Notes: a model not told the origin generated them from the letters alone. Shown: positions 7,952 to 17,039, counted from the first letter of the stretch. The stretch is DNA of 64,000 nt from Alphaproteobacteria bacterium (GCA_019635875.1 JAHBYP010000003.1:62001-126000), one strand, 5' to 3'. Made by a program: numbers and translations.

Positions 7952-10900
7952 ATGAACCGCACCACCCTCGTCGCCCTGTTCGCCGCCGTCGCGCTGGGAG
8001 CCGGCGTGATCGGCTACACCATCGGCAACGAGAAGCCGCCGCTCGATCGGCCCACGCCGCCGCCGGTGGTCGCGGCACCTGCCCCGGCGCCATCGCCCGC
8101 ACCGGCTCCCGCGCCGGCCCAGCCGCCGCAGCAGCAGGCGGCGCCCAAGCCGGCTGCGCCACCGGCCAGCAACACGCCGACGCCGGCACCGCTGCCGGCG
8201 GCGCCCGCCCCCGCACCCGCGCCGCAGCAGGCCGCGCCCAAGCCGCCCGCGACGCCACCGGGCCCGCCGCCCTTCGGCCATGTCCGCACCACCATCACCG
8301 CCGACCGCGGCGCACCCGAGGCCTGCCTGCATTTCAGCCAGACGCTCGACGATACCGGCCGGGTGAAATACGCCGACTTCGTCGCCATCGAGCCCGAGAC
8401 CAAGGCGGCGATCACCGTCACCCGCGAGCGCATCTGCCTGGGCGGCCTGTCCTACGGCGTCGACTACACCGTGATCATCAAGGCCGGCCTGCCCGCCGCC
8501 AACGGCACCAGGATCATCGCCGAGGACAAGGTCGACGTCGCCTTCGGCGAACGCCCGCCGGTCGTGAACTTCGCCGGCAAGGGCCACATCCTGCCACGCC
8601 AGTCGGCGGCCGGCCTGCCGGTCACCACCGTCAACGTCTCGAAGCTCAACCTCGCGGTCTATCGCATCGGCGAGCGCCTGCTGCCGCGCCTGAGCAAGAG
8701 CGCCTTCTCCGATTCGTCCGACGACGAGGACCTCGCCGATCGCAAGACCATGACCACGTGGAACCTGCGAACCTTCCGCGAATCGCAGGGCGCGCTGATG
8801 TGGACCGGCAGCATGGAGGTGCGCAACGTCCAGAACACATCGGTCACCACCGCCATCCCGATCCGCGAGATGGTCAAGGACTGGCAGCCCGGCGCCTATG
8901 TCGTGGTCGCCTGGAACGCCGCCGACGGCACGCTCGAGCACCTGCTGTCGGACGAGAACGAGGAGCGCTACGAGCAGCGCTTCGCCGCCCAGTGGCTCTT
9001 CGACTCCGACATCGGCATCACCACCTTCAGCGCCCGCGACGGGCTCACTGTCTTCGTGCGCTCGCTGCACACCGCCCAGCCGATGGCCGGCATCGAGCTG
9101 TCGCTGATCGCGCGCAACAACGACGAGCTGGCGCGCATGACCACCGATGCCTCGGGCAAGGTCGTGTTCCCCGGCGGCCTGCTGGCCGGCTCTGGCGCCA
9201 TCGAGCCGATCTCGCTGATGGCCTTCGACAAGCCGCGCTCCGACTTCAACCATCTCGACCTGACCAAGGCCGCCTTCGACTTTTCCGACCGCGGCGTCGA
9301 GGGCCGCGCCACCCCGGGCCCGGTCGACGGCTTCATCTACACCGACCGCGGCATCTATCGCCCCGGCGAGACGGTCAACGTCGTGACGCTCCTGCGCGAT
9401 CGCGCCGGCAACGCCGTCGAGGGCGTGCCGGTGACCATGATCGTGCGCCGCCCCGACGGGGTGGAGTTCCGCCGCCAGGCGCTGCAGGCGCAGGCCGCCG
9501 GCGGGCTGCACTTCCCGGTCGAGCTGACCCGCACCGCGCGGCGCGGCAAGTGGTCGGTCGCGGCCTATCTCGACCCCAAGGCCGATCCGGTCAGCCGCGT
9601 CGAGTTCAGCGTCGAGGACTTCATCCCGCAGAAGCTCAAGGTGCAGATCTCGACCCGCGCCACGGTGCTGAAGACGGCGACGACGTTCGAGGTCGACGTG
9701 CAGGCCGACTTCCTCTACGGCGCGCCCGCCGCCGGCCTCGAGGGCGAGGCCGAGCTGACGGTCAAGGCCGACCCCAACCCGTTCCCGAAGGAGCCGGGCT
9801 TCCGCTTCGGCGACATCGACGAGCGCATCAATCCCGAGCTGGAGAAGCTCGAGCTCGCCGCCATGGACGAGCGCGGCCGCTCGCAGATCCGCACCACGGT
9901 GAGCCTGAAGGAGGTGCCGATGGCGCCGCTTTCGGGCGAGCTGCGCGTCTCGGTGCTCGAGCCCGGCGGCCGCGCCACGGGCGACCAGCTCACCGTGCCG
10001 GTGCGCCTGCGCAATCTCTATGTCGGCGTGAAGCCGCTGTTCCGCGGCGCCAGCGCCGAGGAAGGCCGTGAAGCCGCCTTCGAGATCATCACCCTGAACC
10101 CCGACGGCGTGCGCGTCGCCACCAAGGGGCTGGAGTGGCGCCTGGTGAAGGAGAACCGCCGCTTCCAGTGGTATCGCGACGACAATACCTGGCGCTGGCG
10201 CGAATATGTCACCGACGCCGTCGTCGCCCAGGGCACGCTCGATACCGAGGAAGGCAAGGTCGGCACGATCCGCCACCCGGTCCAGTGGGGCGGCTATCGC
10301 CTGATCCTCACCGACGGCGAAAACCGCACGGTCCATCGCTTCTATGCCGGCTGGGGCGCCGAGGTCTCCAGGAAGGAGACGCCCGACACCGCCGCGGTCA
10401 GCGCCGACAAGACCGCCTATGTCGCCGGCGAAACCGCCAAGCTGCGCATCGAGGCGCCGTTCGACGGCGAGGCGCTGCTGGTCGTCGCCAACGACCACAT
10501 CATCGAATCGCGGCTGATCCAGGTCTCCGCCGCCGGCACCACCGTGGAGGTGCCCGTCGCCGCCGACTGGGGCGCCGGCGCCTATGCGCTGATCACCGCC
10601 TACCGGCCGCTCAGCCGCGCGGAGCGCGCGCCGGTGCGTGCCGTCGGCCTGGCCTGGCTGGGCATCGATCCCGCAACGCGCTCGCTGCAGGTCGCGATCG
10701 ATGCGCCGCAGCGCATCCGGCCGCGCACCGAGGTCACCCTGCCGGTGAAGGTCGCCAATGCCGGCGGCGGCGAGGTGTTCGTGACCCTGGCCGCCGTCGA
10801 CGAAGGCATCCTGCAGCTGACGCGCTATCGCTCGCCCAGGCCGGTCGAGCACTATTTCGGCAAGCGCATGCTGGGCATCGCCATGCGCGACGACTACGGC

Positions 10901-13000
10901 AAGCTGCTCGACGACAAGGCCGATGCCGTGGGCCGGCTGCGCGAGGGCGGCGACGCCGCCGGCGGCGTCGGCCTCGAGGTCGTGCCGATCAAGGTGGTCT
11001 CGCTGTTCTCGGGCATCGTCAGGCTCGGCGCTGACGGCACCGCACCAATCAAGTTCGACGTGCCGGATTTCAGCGGTCAGTTGCGCCTGATGGCCGTCGC
11101 CTACGACAAGACCCGCGTCGGCTCGGCCGAGGGCCGCATGTTCGTGCGCGACGCGCTGACCAGCGATCTCGTGCTGCCGCGCTTCCTGGCGCCGGGAGAC
11201 CGCAGCCAGGCGACGATCTCGCTGCACAACGTCGAGGGCCAGCCCGGCGACTACACGGTCAAGATCAGCACGACCGGCTCGGTGATCCTCACCGGCGACG
11301 ACACGCGAATCGTCGCGCTGGCCGCCGGCCGCCGCGAGCAGTTCGTCGTGCCGGTCGCCGGCGACGTGGTCGGGCTCGGCTCGGTGACCATGGCGATCAC
11401 CGGCCCCGGCGATTTCTCGGTGAGCCGCACCTGGGACATCGAAACCCGCGCGCCGCAGGCGCCGGTCACGCGCCAGTCGATGGAGCAGATCGCCTCGGGC
11501 AACGAGCTGCGCATCGATCGCGAGCTGCTCAGCGGCTTCCTGCCGGGCACCGCGTCGGCGTCGGTGGCGCTGTCGAGCACGCGGACCTTCGACGTCGCGG
11601 CCCTGCTGCAGTCGCTCGACCGCTATCCCTATGGCTGCCTCGAGCAGACCACCAGCCGCGCCCTGCCGCTGCTGTACTTCAACGACGTCGCCTGGCTGGG
11701 CGGCGTCAAGGAGGACCGCGCCATCCCGCGCCGCATCCAGGAGGCGGTCTACAGCGTGCTCGATCGCCAGACCTTCGACGGCGGCTTCGGCATGTGGAGC
11801 GTCTACAGCGGGCCGGCCGACCAGTGGCTGCAGGTCTACAGCGTCGACTTCCTGCTGCGCGCCCGCGACAAGAACTACGTCGTGCCCGAAGCGCAGCTGC
11901 GTCGCTCGCTGCAATGGGTGCAGCGCTACGCGCCGCAGATGGCGCCCAACCCGCAGGCCTACGCCTGGTACCTGCTGGGCCGCGCCGGCATCTCCGACGC
12001 CGGCCGCGTGCGCTACTTCCAGGACACGTCGATGGACAAGATGACCGGCGCGCTCTCGCACGCCCATCTCGCCGCCGCGCTGTCGCTGGTCGGCGAGCGC
12101 GGTCGCGCCGAGGCGGCGTTCCGCGTCGCGCTCGACAAGGTCGGCACGCAACCGGACCACGACTACTACGGTACGGCGTTGCGCGACATCGCCGCCCTGG
12201 TGGCGCTGGCACCGGAGATCGGCCAGCGCGCCGCGGCGCAGCGCCTGTCGATGCAGCTCGCGGCGCAAACGCGGGTCGACGTGCGGCGCACGACGACGCA
12301 GGAGAAGGCCTGGATGCTGCTGGCCAGCGCCGCCGAGCTGCAGGGCGCCTCGCCGCTCGACCTGATCGTCGACGGCAAGGAGGTCAAGCCGCAGGCCGGC
12401 AGCGTCGCCTACAACCTCGACGCCGCCGCGCTGGCGCGTGGCTTTGCGATCAAGAACGTGGCGACGGGCCATGCCTGGGCCATGGTTTCCGCCCGCGGCG
12501 TGCCGACGCAGCCGCTGCCGGCCGACAGCAAGGGCGTGATCATCGAGCGCCAGTTCCGCACGCTGCAGGGCGACATCGCCGACCTCTCGCGCGTGCGCCA
12601 GAACGACCGCGTCGTGGTGATGATCGACGTCACCTCGACCACCCAGACCTACCACGAGATGGCGCTGCTCGACCTGCTGCCCGCCGGCTTCGAGATCGAG
12701 AGCGTGCTGAGCGAGGAGTACCGGTGGATGGCGCGGCTGGGCAAGCCGTCCTCGACCGAGGCGCGCGACGATCGCTACTTCGCCGCCTTCGAGTTCGGCT
12801 CGCGCGACTGGCCGGCCGGATGGCGTCCGTGGTGGTACGACGATTCGCCGCGCCGCGGCCGCCTGATGCGCCTGGCTTACGTCGTGCGCGCGGTGACCCC
12901 GGGCAGCTACGTGCTGCCGGCGACCCAGATCGAGGACATGTACAACCCCGAGGTCTTCGCCCGCACGACTGCGCAACGCGTCACGATCCTCAGCCGGTAG
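7952..13000 (+). CDS. Bacterial alpha-2-macroglobulin (thioester protease inhibitor), YfhM type
   Basis: A 1682-aa periplasmic protein. Residues 1-27 form an uncleaved-looking signal anchor with no lipobox Cys, followed by an 80-residue Pro/Ala/Gln-rich linker. Then come MG domains (DGFIYTDRGIYRPGETVN is the MG3-like signature), the A2M domain around FSGQLRLMAVAYDK, and the thioester motif YGCLEQ with Cys1229 and Gln1232, followed by the alpha-helical TED. Such proteins trap attacking proteases covalently; they are usually paired with PBP1C, as here, where the pbpC-like gene begins 4 bases downstream. ATG 7952 chosen because it gives the membrane anchor; upstream codons add only unstructured Arg-rich sequence. 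Confidence 0.95.
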   Translation: MNRTTLVALFAAVALGAGVIGYTIGNEKPPLDRPTPPPVVAAPAPAPSPAPAPAPAQPPQQQAAPKPAAPPASNTPTPAPLPAAPAPAPAPQQAAPKPPATPPGPPPFGHVRTTITADRGAPEACLHFSQTLDDTGRVKYADFVAIEPETKAAITVTRERICLGGLSYGVDYTVIIKAGLPAANGTRIIAEDKVDVAFGERPPVVNFAGKGHILPRQSAAGLPVTTVNVSKLNLAVYRIGERLLPRLSKSAFSDSSDDEDLADRKTMTTWNLRTFRESQGALMWTGSMEVRNVQNTSVTTAIPIREMVKDWQPGAYVVVAWNAADGTLEHLLSDENEERYEQRFAAQWLFDSDIGITTFSARDGLTVFVRSLHTAQPMAGIELSLIARNNDELARMTTDASGKVVFPGGLLAGSGAIEPISLMAFDKPRSDFNHLDLTKAAFDFSDRGVEGRATPGPVDGFIYTDRGIYRPGETVNVVTLLRDRAGNAVEGVPVTMIVRRPDGVEFRRQALQAQAAGGLHFPVELTRTARRGKWSVAAYLDPKADPVSRVEFSVEDFIPQKLKVQISTRATVLKTATTFEVDVQADFLYGAPAAGLEGEAELTVKADPNPFPKEPGFRFGDIDERINPELEKLELAAMDERGRSQIRTTVSLKEVPMAPLSGELRVSVLEPGGRATGDQLTVPVRLRNLYVGVKPLFRGASAEEGREAAFEIITLNPDGVRVATKGLEWRLVKENRRFQWYRDDNTWRWREYVTDAVVAQGTLDTEEGKVGTIRHPVQWGGYRLILTDGENRTVHRFYAGWGAEVSRKETPDTAAVSADKTAYVAGETAKLRIEAPFDGEALLVVANDHIIESRLIQVSAAGTTVEVPVAADWGAGAYALITAYRPLSRAERAPVRAVGLAWLGIDPATRSLQVAIDAPQRIRPRTEVTLPVKVANAGGGEVFVTLAAVDEGILQLTRYRSPRPVEHYFGKRMLGIAMRDDYGKLLDDKADAVGRLREGGDAAGGVGLEVVPIKVVSLFSGIVRLGADGTAPIKFDVPDFSGQLRLMAVAYDKTRVGSAEGRMFVRDALTSDLVLPRFLAPGDRSQATISLHNVEGQPGDYTVKISTTGSVILTGDDTRIVALAAGRREQFVVPVAGDVVGLGSVTMAITGPGDFSVSRTWDIETRAPQAPVTRQSMEQIASGNELRIDRELLSGFLPGTASASVALSSTRTFDVAALLQSLDRYPYGCLEQTTSRALPLLYFNDVAWLGGVKEDRAIPRRIQEAVYSVLDRQTFDGGFGMWSVYSGPADQWLQVYSVDFLLRARDKNYVVPEAQLRRSLQWVQRYAPQMAPNPQAYAWYLLGRAGISDAGRVRYFQDTSMDKMTGALSHAHLAAALSLVGERGRAEAAFRVALDKVGTQPDHDYYGTALRDIAALVALAPEIGQRAAAQRLSMQLAAQTRVDVRRTTTQEKAWMLLASAAELQGASPLDLIVDGKEVKPQAGSVAYNLDAAALARGFAIKNVATGHAWAMVSARGVPTQPLPADSKGVIIERQFRTLQGDIADLSRVRQNDRVVVMIDVTSTTQTYHEMALLDLLPAGFEIESVLSEEYRWMARLGKPSSTEARDDRYFAAFEFGSRDWPAGWRPWWYDDSPRRGRLMRLAYVVRAVTPGSYVLPATQIEDMYNPEVFARTTAQRVTILSR

Positions 13001-13004
13001 AAAC

Positions 13005-15482
13005 GTGGGCGACTTCTTGAATGTCTTCCCCCGGAGGGGGAAGGTGCCCGAAGGGCGGATGGGGGATGCCGAAGCCGGACTCATGCGTTCGTCTTCAACA
13101 TCCCCCATCCGTCGCGCTGACGCGCGCCACCTTCCCCCTCCGGGGGAAGGTAAATTCAAGCGCTTCATCCGGCGCATCGTGATCACCCTCTCCCCCCGTG
13201 CGGGGAGAGGGAGGGACCCGTCGCGCGCAGCGCGATGGGAGGGTGAGGGGTTCGCGCAACAGACCGCGGCCGCGGTCCGTGAGTCCCAGCCCCTCACCCC
13301 GACCCTCTCCCCGCAGGCGGGGAGAGGGAGACTACGGCGCTTCCTTCGACATGCGGCGATCGCGGCGACGCTCGGTGCGCTCGCCACCACCGCCTCGCTG
13401 CTCGCGCTCGATCGCATCTACCCGCCCGATCTCTCGCGCTACGAGGCACGCTCGCTGGAGATCCGCGATGCCGATGGCCGCCTGCTGCGTGCCTTCACCA
13501 CCGCCGACGGCAAGTGGCGGCTGAAGTCGACGGTCGACGATGTCGACCCGCTCTACCTCGCGCTGCTGAAATCCTACGAGGACAAGCGCTTCGACAGCCA
13601 CGCCGGCGTCGATCCTATCGCCGTGCTGCGCGCCGCCGAGCAGTGGATCAGCCATCGCCGCATCGTCTCCGGCGCCTCGACGCTCTCGATGCAGGCCGCC
13701 CGCCTGCTCGAGCAGGAGCGCGGCACGCGCCGCAGCCTGGGCGCCAAGCTGCGCCAGAGCGCGCGCGCGCTGCAGCTGGAGTGGCGCTACTCAAAGGCCG
13801 AGATCCTGTCGATCTACCTCACGCTGGCGCCCTTCGGCGGCAACATCGAGGGCGTGCGCGCCGCCTCGCTGTCCTATTTCGGCAAGGAGCCCAGGCGGCT
13901 GACCGCCGCGGAGGCCGCGCTGCTGGTGGCGCTGCCGCAATCGCCCGAACGCCGCCGGCCCGATCGCCGTCCGGAGCAGGCGCGGGCGGCGCGCGACGTG
14001 GTGCTGGCGCGCGCGCTGGAGCGCGGCGTGATCCCCGCCTCGGTCGCCGCCCATGCGACGCAGGCCGCCGCGCCCGATCGCCGGCTGGCGATGCCGTTCG
14101 TCGCGCCGCACGTCGCCCAGTATCTCGTCGCGCGTACGCCGCGCGGCAGCATCGTCACCACCACGCTGCGGCGCGAAATCCAGGACCCGGCTGCACGACT
14201 GGCGACGGACGAGCGCACGCGGCTGGGCGACGGCGCCGACATCGCCATCGTCATCATCGACAACAGGCGCCACAGCATCGCCGCCTGGCATGGCGGCGGC
14301 TTCTTCGGCCGCCAGGGCCAGGTCGATCTCGTGCGGGCTCGGCGCTCGCCGGGCTCGACGCTCAAGCCGCTGATCTACGGCATCGCCTTCGACGATCGCG
14401 TGGCGCATCCCGACACGCTGATCGACGACGTGCCGCTGCGCTTCGGCGAATGGATGCCGCGCAATTTCGACCGCGCGCACCAGGGCACGGTGAGTGTGCG
14501 CCACGCGCTGCAGCAGTCGCTCAACGTGCCCGCCGTGGCCATGCTCGAGCGCATCGGCGCGCAGCGCTTCCTCGCCATGCTGCGCCAGGCCGGCGTCTCG
14601 CCGGCGCTGCCCCGGACCGGCGATCTCGGCGGTTCGCTGGCGATCGGCCTGGGCGGCGTGGCGATATCACCGCTGGAGCTGGCGACGCTCTACGCCGGGC
14701 TGGCGAACGATGGCGTGGTGGTGAAGCCCCGCCTGATCGCCGACGAGGCGGAAGGTCCTGGCATGCGCCTGATCGGCGCCCCGGCGGCATGGCAGATCGC
14801 CGACGCGCTGGCCAATGCGCCGATGCCCGATGGCTGGGCCTCGCTGCCGCGCTCCTATGACGGCCGCCGCACCGGCGGCCGGCAGATCGCCTTCAAGACC
14901 GGCACCTCCTACGGCTTCCGCGACGCCTGGGCCGCCGGCTACAGCGGCGCCTACACGGTGGTGGTCTGGGTCGGCCAGGCCGACGGCACGCCGCGCCCCG
15001 GCGCCTTCGGCCGCGAGACGGCGCTGCCGATCCTGCTGAAGATGTTCGACCGCCTGCCGGGCGAGCTGGCGAGCCGACCCAAGCCGCCGCCCGACACCTT
15101 GCTGGTGGCGCGCAACGCCGACCTGCCGCCGGCGCTGCGCCGCTTCCGCGGACCGGCCGCGCGCATGGCCGCCGCCACGGCGGCGCCGACGCGGCCGACC
15201 GGCGCGAACATCGTCGCCCCCGCCAGCAAGCCGCCTCGCATCCTCTATCCGCCCGCCGCCGCGGTGATCGACCTCGGCGCCGACGACGCCATCGTGCCGT
15301 TGCAGGCCGACGGCGGCTCGGGCCAGCTGCGCTGGCTGATCGACGGCAAGCCGCTGCCGCCCGACCGCTTCGCCAAGGACCAGACCTGGCGACCCGACGG
15401 TCCGGGGGTGACGCAGATCACCGTGGTCGACTCCCAGGGCCGCAGCGCCTCGGCGCTGGTCCGCATCCTCGCGCGACCCTGA
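13005..15482 (+). CDS. pbpC: Penicillin-binding protein 1C (transglycosylase/transpeptidase)
   Basis: A bifunctional peptidoglycan synthase. After a membrane segment (HAAIAATLGALATTASLLAL) come glycosyltransferase motifs EDKRFDSHAGVDP and GASTLSMQAARLL, then transpeptidase motifs SPGSTLKP (active Ser, Lys), SLN and KTGTSYGFRDAWAAGYS, and a C-terminal BiPBP_C domain. It forms a module with the upstream alpha-2-macroglobulin. The start is uncertain: GTG 13005, ATG 13083 and GTG 13179 are all in frame, and everything before about 13333 is made of two palindromic repeats, so the first ~110 residues are repeat-encoded. I see no good start between the repeats and the membrane segment. Length from 13005 is 825 aa. 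Confidence 0.92.
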   Translation: MGDFLNVFPRRGKVPEGRMGDAEAGLMRSSSTSPIRRADARHLPPPGEGKFKRFIRRIVITLSPRAGRGRDPSRAARWEGEGFAQQTAAAVRESQPLTPTLSPQAGRGRLRRFLRHAAIAATLGALATTASLLALDRIYPPDLSRYEARSLEIRDADGRLLRAFTTADGKWRLKSTVDDVDPLYLALLKSYEDKRFDSHAGVDPIAVLRAAEQWISHRRIVSGASTLSMQAARLLEQERGTRRSLGAKLRQSARALQLEWRYSKAEILSIYLTLAPFGGNIEGVRAASLSYFGKEPRRLTAAEAALLVALPQSPERRRPDRRPEQARAARDVVLARALERGVIPASVAAHATQAAAPDRRLAMPFVAPHVAQYLVARTPRGSIVTTTLRREIQDPAARLATDERTRLGDGADIAIVIIDNRRHSIAAWHGGGFFGRQGQVDLVRARRSPGSTLKPLIYGIAFDDRVAHPDTLIDDVPLRFGEWMPRNFDRAHQGTVSVRHALQQSLNVPAVAMLERIGAQRFLAMLRQAGVSPALPRTGDLGGSLAIGLGGVAISPLELATLYAGLANDGVVVKPRLIADEAEGPGMRLIGAPAAWQIADALANAPMPDGWASLPRSYDGRRTGGRQIAFKTGTSYGFRDAWAAGYSGAYTVVVWVGQADGTPRPGAFGRETALPILLKMFDRLPGELASRPKPPPDTLLVARNADLPPALRRFRGPAARMAAATAAPTRPTGANIVAPASKPPRILYPPAAAVIDLGADDAIVPLQADGGSGQLRWLIDGKPLPPDRFAKDQTWRPDGPGVTQITVVDSQGRSASALVRILARP
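13025..13151. repeat. Palindromic repeat, family B (TTCCCCCGGAGGGGGAA), inside the pbpC frame
   Basis: Two hairpin-forming ends (CTTCCCCCGGAGGGGGAAGG and CCTTCCCCCTCCGGGGGAAGG) bracket a core with GGATGGGGGATG and CATCCCCCATCC. The whole unit is open in the pbpC reading frame. Other copies: 17040, 28702, 32828, 42755. Confidence 0.85.
13186..13330. repeat. Palindromic repeat, family B variant (CTCTCCCC), inside the pbpC frame
   Basis: Ends CCCTCTCCCCCCGTGCGGGG and CTCTCCCCGCAGGCGGGGAG with a core containing GGGAGGGTGAGGGG and CCCCTCACCC. Same design as family B but with TCTCC instead of TTCCC. It immediately precedes the codons for the PBP1C membrane segment. Confidence 0.8.
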
Positions 15483-15488
15483 AAACGA

Positions 15489-15564
15489 CCACCGTAGGGG
15501 TGGAAATATTGCTACGGCCACAGCAACTATTGATGCCTTCCCGACAACCGTAGAGGTTGAAATA
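15489..15564 (+). promoter_or_regulatory. Tandem covarying hairpins upstream of a phage-type replication protein gene
   Basis: Two copies of a small structured element lie 56 bases apart. Copy 1: CCACC (15489-15493), loop GTAGG, GGTGG (15499-15503), then AAATA. Copy 2: CAACC (15545-15549), loop GTAGA, GGTTG (15555-15559), then AAATA. The middle base pair changes from C-G type to A-T type on both arms at once, so pairing is conserved while sequence is not. This is what a selected DNA cruciform/protein site or RNA hairpin would show. Function unknown; position 60-130 bases upstream of the gene suggests regulation or an origin-like site. Confidence 0.5.
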
Positions 15565-15621
15565 GGGACAGGGCGAGCTTCGCGGTACACCGCTGGCAGT
15601 CTCACTACAGGAGCCCGCCCC

Positions 15622-16176
15622 ATGGCCCGCGACCGTCTGATCTCACCCGAATTCTGGACCCGGGAGGCCGTCATCGACTGCCAGCCGATGGCCCGCCTGC
15701 TGCTCATCGGCCTGTCGAACTTCGCCGACGATTTCGGCGTGCAGCCGCTGCGGCCGCGTACCATTCGCATGCAGGTGTTTCCCGGCGACGCGATCGACAA
15801 CGACGCCGTGTGCGCGATGATCGCCGAGCTGGCGGCGCAGGGGCTGCTGCGCCTCTACGAGGTCGACGGCGTGGAATACGTCGCGATCGTCGACTGGGAG
15901 CAGTTCCAGCGCGTCAGCAAGCGCGCCAGGCGCCGCTATCCGGCCGAGACGGCGCCTGATGCCGGCGAAGCCGATGGCGGGCTTCCCGACCATAGCAAAC
16001 CATCGCATCTCTTTGGGACCGCCGGCGTCTCGCCGGCATCTTCTGAAGCCGCCGAGACACCGGCGGCCCCAGGAGAGGCAAGCGGCCCGCATGCCGCTCC
16101 GCCTACGCCGCCAGATTCGCCTTTAGCGCCTGTGCCACCTTCGACGCCGGCTGACGCCCCAGCGCTTCACAGATGA
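15622..16176 (+). CDS. Phage replisome-organiser-like DNA-binding protein with repeat-derived tail
   Basis: A 184-aa protein. Residues 1-110 (ISPEFWTREAVIDCQPMARL, LIGLSNFADDFGV, MQVFPGDAIDNDAV, YEVDGVEYVAIVDW) match the N-terminal winged-helix-like domain of phage replication-initiation/replisome-organiser proteins. The usual C-terminal half is absent. Instead residues from about 130 on are encoded by an interspersed repeat and by the antisense of the neighbouring lyase gene, giving a Pro/Ala-rich tail. ATG 15622 follows ACAGGAG. No other phage gene is nearby, so it appears domesticated. It overlaps the convergent HMG-CoA lyase by 74 bases. Confidence 0.65.
   Translation: MARDRLISPEFWTREAVIDCQPMARLLLIGLSNFADDFGVQPLRPRTIRMQVFPGDAIDNDAVCAMIAELAAQGLLRLYEVDGVEYVAIVDWEQFQRVSKRARRRYPAETAPDAGEADGGLPDHSKPSHLFGTAGVSPASSEAAETPAAPGEASGPHAAPPTPPDSPLAPVPPSTPADAPALHR
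16015..16070. repeat. Palindromic repeat, family C (GCCGGCGTCTCG), inside a CDS
   Basis: Arms GGGACCGCCGGCGTCTCG (16015-16032) and CGAGACACCGGCGGCCCC (16053-16070) pair at 16 of 18 positions around a 20-base loop. It is translated in frame as GTAGVSPASSEAAETPAAPG within the replication-like protein. A single copy is seen in this window. Confidence 0.7.
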
Positions 16177-17011
16177 AGCGGCCGGTGGCGGCGATGGCGT
16201 CGAGATCGACGCCGTGCTCGATGCCCAGGCCATTGAGCAGGTAGAGCACGTCCTCGGTCCCGACATTGCCCGAAGCGCCCTTGGCGTAGGGGCAGCCGCC
16301 CAGCCCGCCGACGGCGGTGTCGAACACGGTGATGCCGCGTTCCATCACCGCCAGGATATTGGCCAGCGACTGGCCGTAGGTGTCGTGGAAATGCGCCGCG
16401 ATCTTCTCGCGCGGCATGCGCTCGGCCACCGCCTCGATCATCGCCACGCATTTCGCCGGCGTGCCCACGCCGATGGAGTCGCCAAGAGAAACCTCATAGC
16501 AACCCATGCGGAACAGCCGCTCCGAGACATCGGCGACGATTCTTGGGTCGACGTCGCCCGAATACGGGCAGCCGGCGACGACCGAGACGTAGCCGCGCAC
16601 CCGGATGTTGTGGCGCTGCGCCGCCTCGATCACCGGGGCGAAGCGCTCGAAGCTCTCGTCGATGGTGCAGTTTGTGTTGGCCTTGCAGAACGCCTCGGAG
16701 GCGGCGGTGAAGACCGCGACCTCCTCGCACTTGGCCTCGATGGCGCCGTTCATGCCCAGCTTGTTGGGCACCAGCACGGGATAGGACACGCCCGGCTTGC
16801 GCTTGATCCTGGCCATCACCTCGTCGGTGCTGGCCATCTGCGGCACCCATTTGGGCGACACGAAGCTGCCGGCCTCCACGGTCGTGTGGCCGGCGGCCGT
16901 CAAACGGTCGATCAGCTCGACCTTGACGTCGACCGGCACCGGCCTGGCCTCGTTCTGCAGGCCGTCGCGGGGCCCGACCTCGACCAGTCGCACACGCTTG
17001 GGCAGGTTCAT
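16103..17011 (-). CDS. Hydroxymethylglutaryl-CoA lyase family protein
   Basis: A 302-aa HMGL-like TIM barrel. VEVGPRDGLQNE at the N-terminus holds the conserved Arg-Asp-Gly-Leu-Gln active-site block, AHFHDTYGQSLAN supplies metal-binding His residues, and GGLGGCPYAKGASGNVGTED carries the signature Cys near the C-terminus. This pattern is that of 3-hydroxy-3-methylglutaryl-CoA lyase, which splits HMG-CoA to acetyl-CoA and acetoacetate in leucine breakdown. No other leucine-pathway gene is adjacent, so the symbol is left open. The start at 17011 gives the expected family length. Confidence 0.92.
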   Translation of the reverse strand: MNLPKRVRLVEVGPRDGLQNEARPVPVDVKVELIDRLTAAGHTTVEAGSFVSPKWVPQMASTDEVMARIKRKPGVSYPVLVPNKLGMNGAIEAKCEEVAVFTAASEAFCKANTNCTIDESFERFAPVIEAAQRHNIRVRGYVSVVAGCPYSGDVDPRIVADVSERLFRMGCYEVSLGDSIGVGTPAKCVAMIEAVAERMPREKIAAHFHDTYGQSLANILAVMERGITVFDTAVGGLGGCPYAKGASGNVGTEDVLYLLNGLGIEHGVDLDAIAATGRFICEALGRQPASKVAQALKANLAA

Positions 17012-17039
17012 GGCGGTTCTCCTTGCTCCCTCTACTCTA

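Noticed and set aside
7682..13417. A 1911-codon open frame on the minus strand, opposite the alpha-2-macroglobulin and pbpC genes
   Set aside because: Its predicted protein is rich in Arg, His, Asp and Gly with no domain, and its frame is forced open by the high-GC codon bias of the genes on the other strand.
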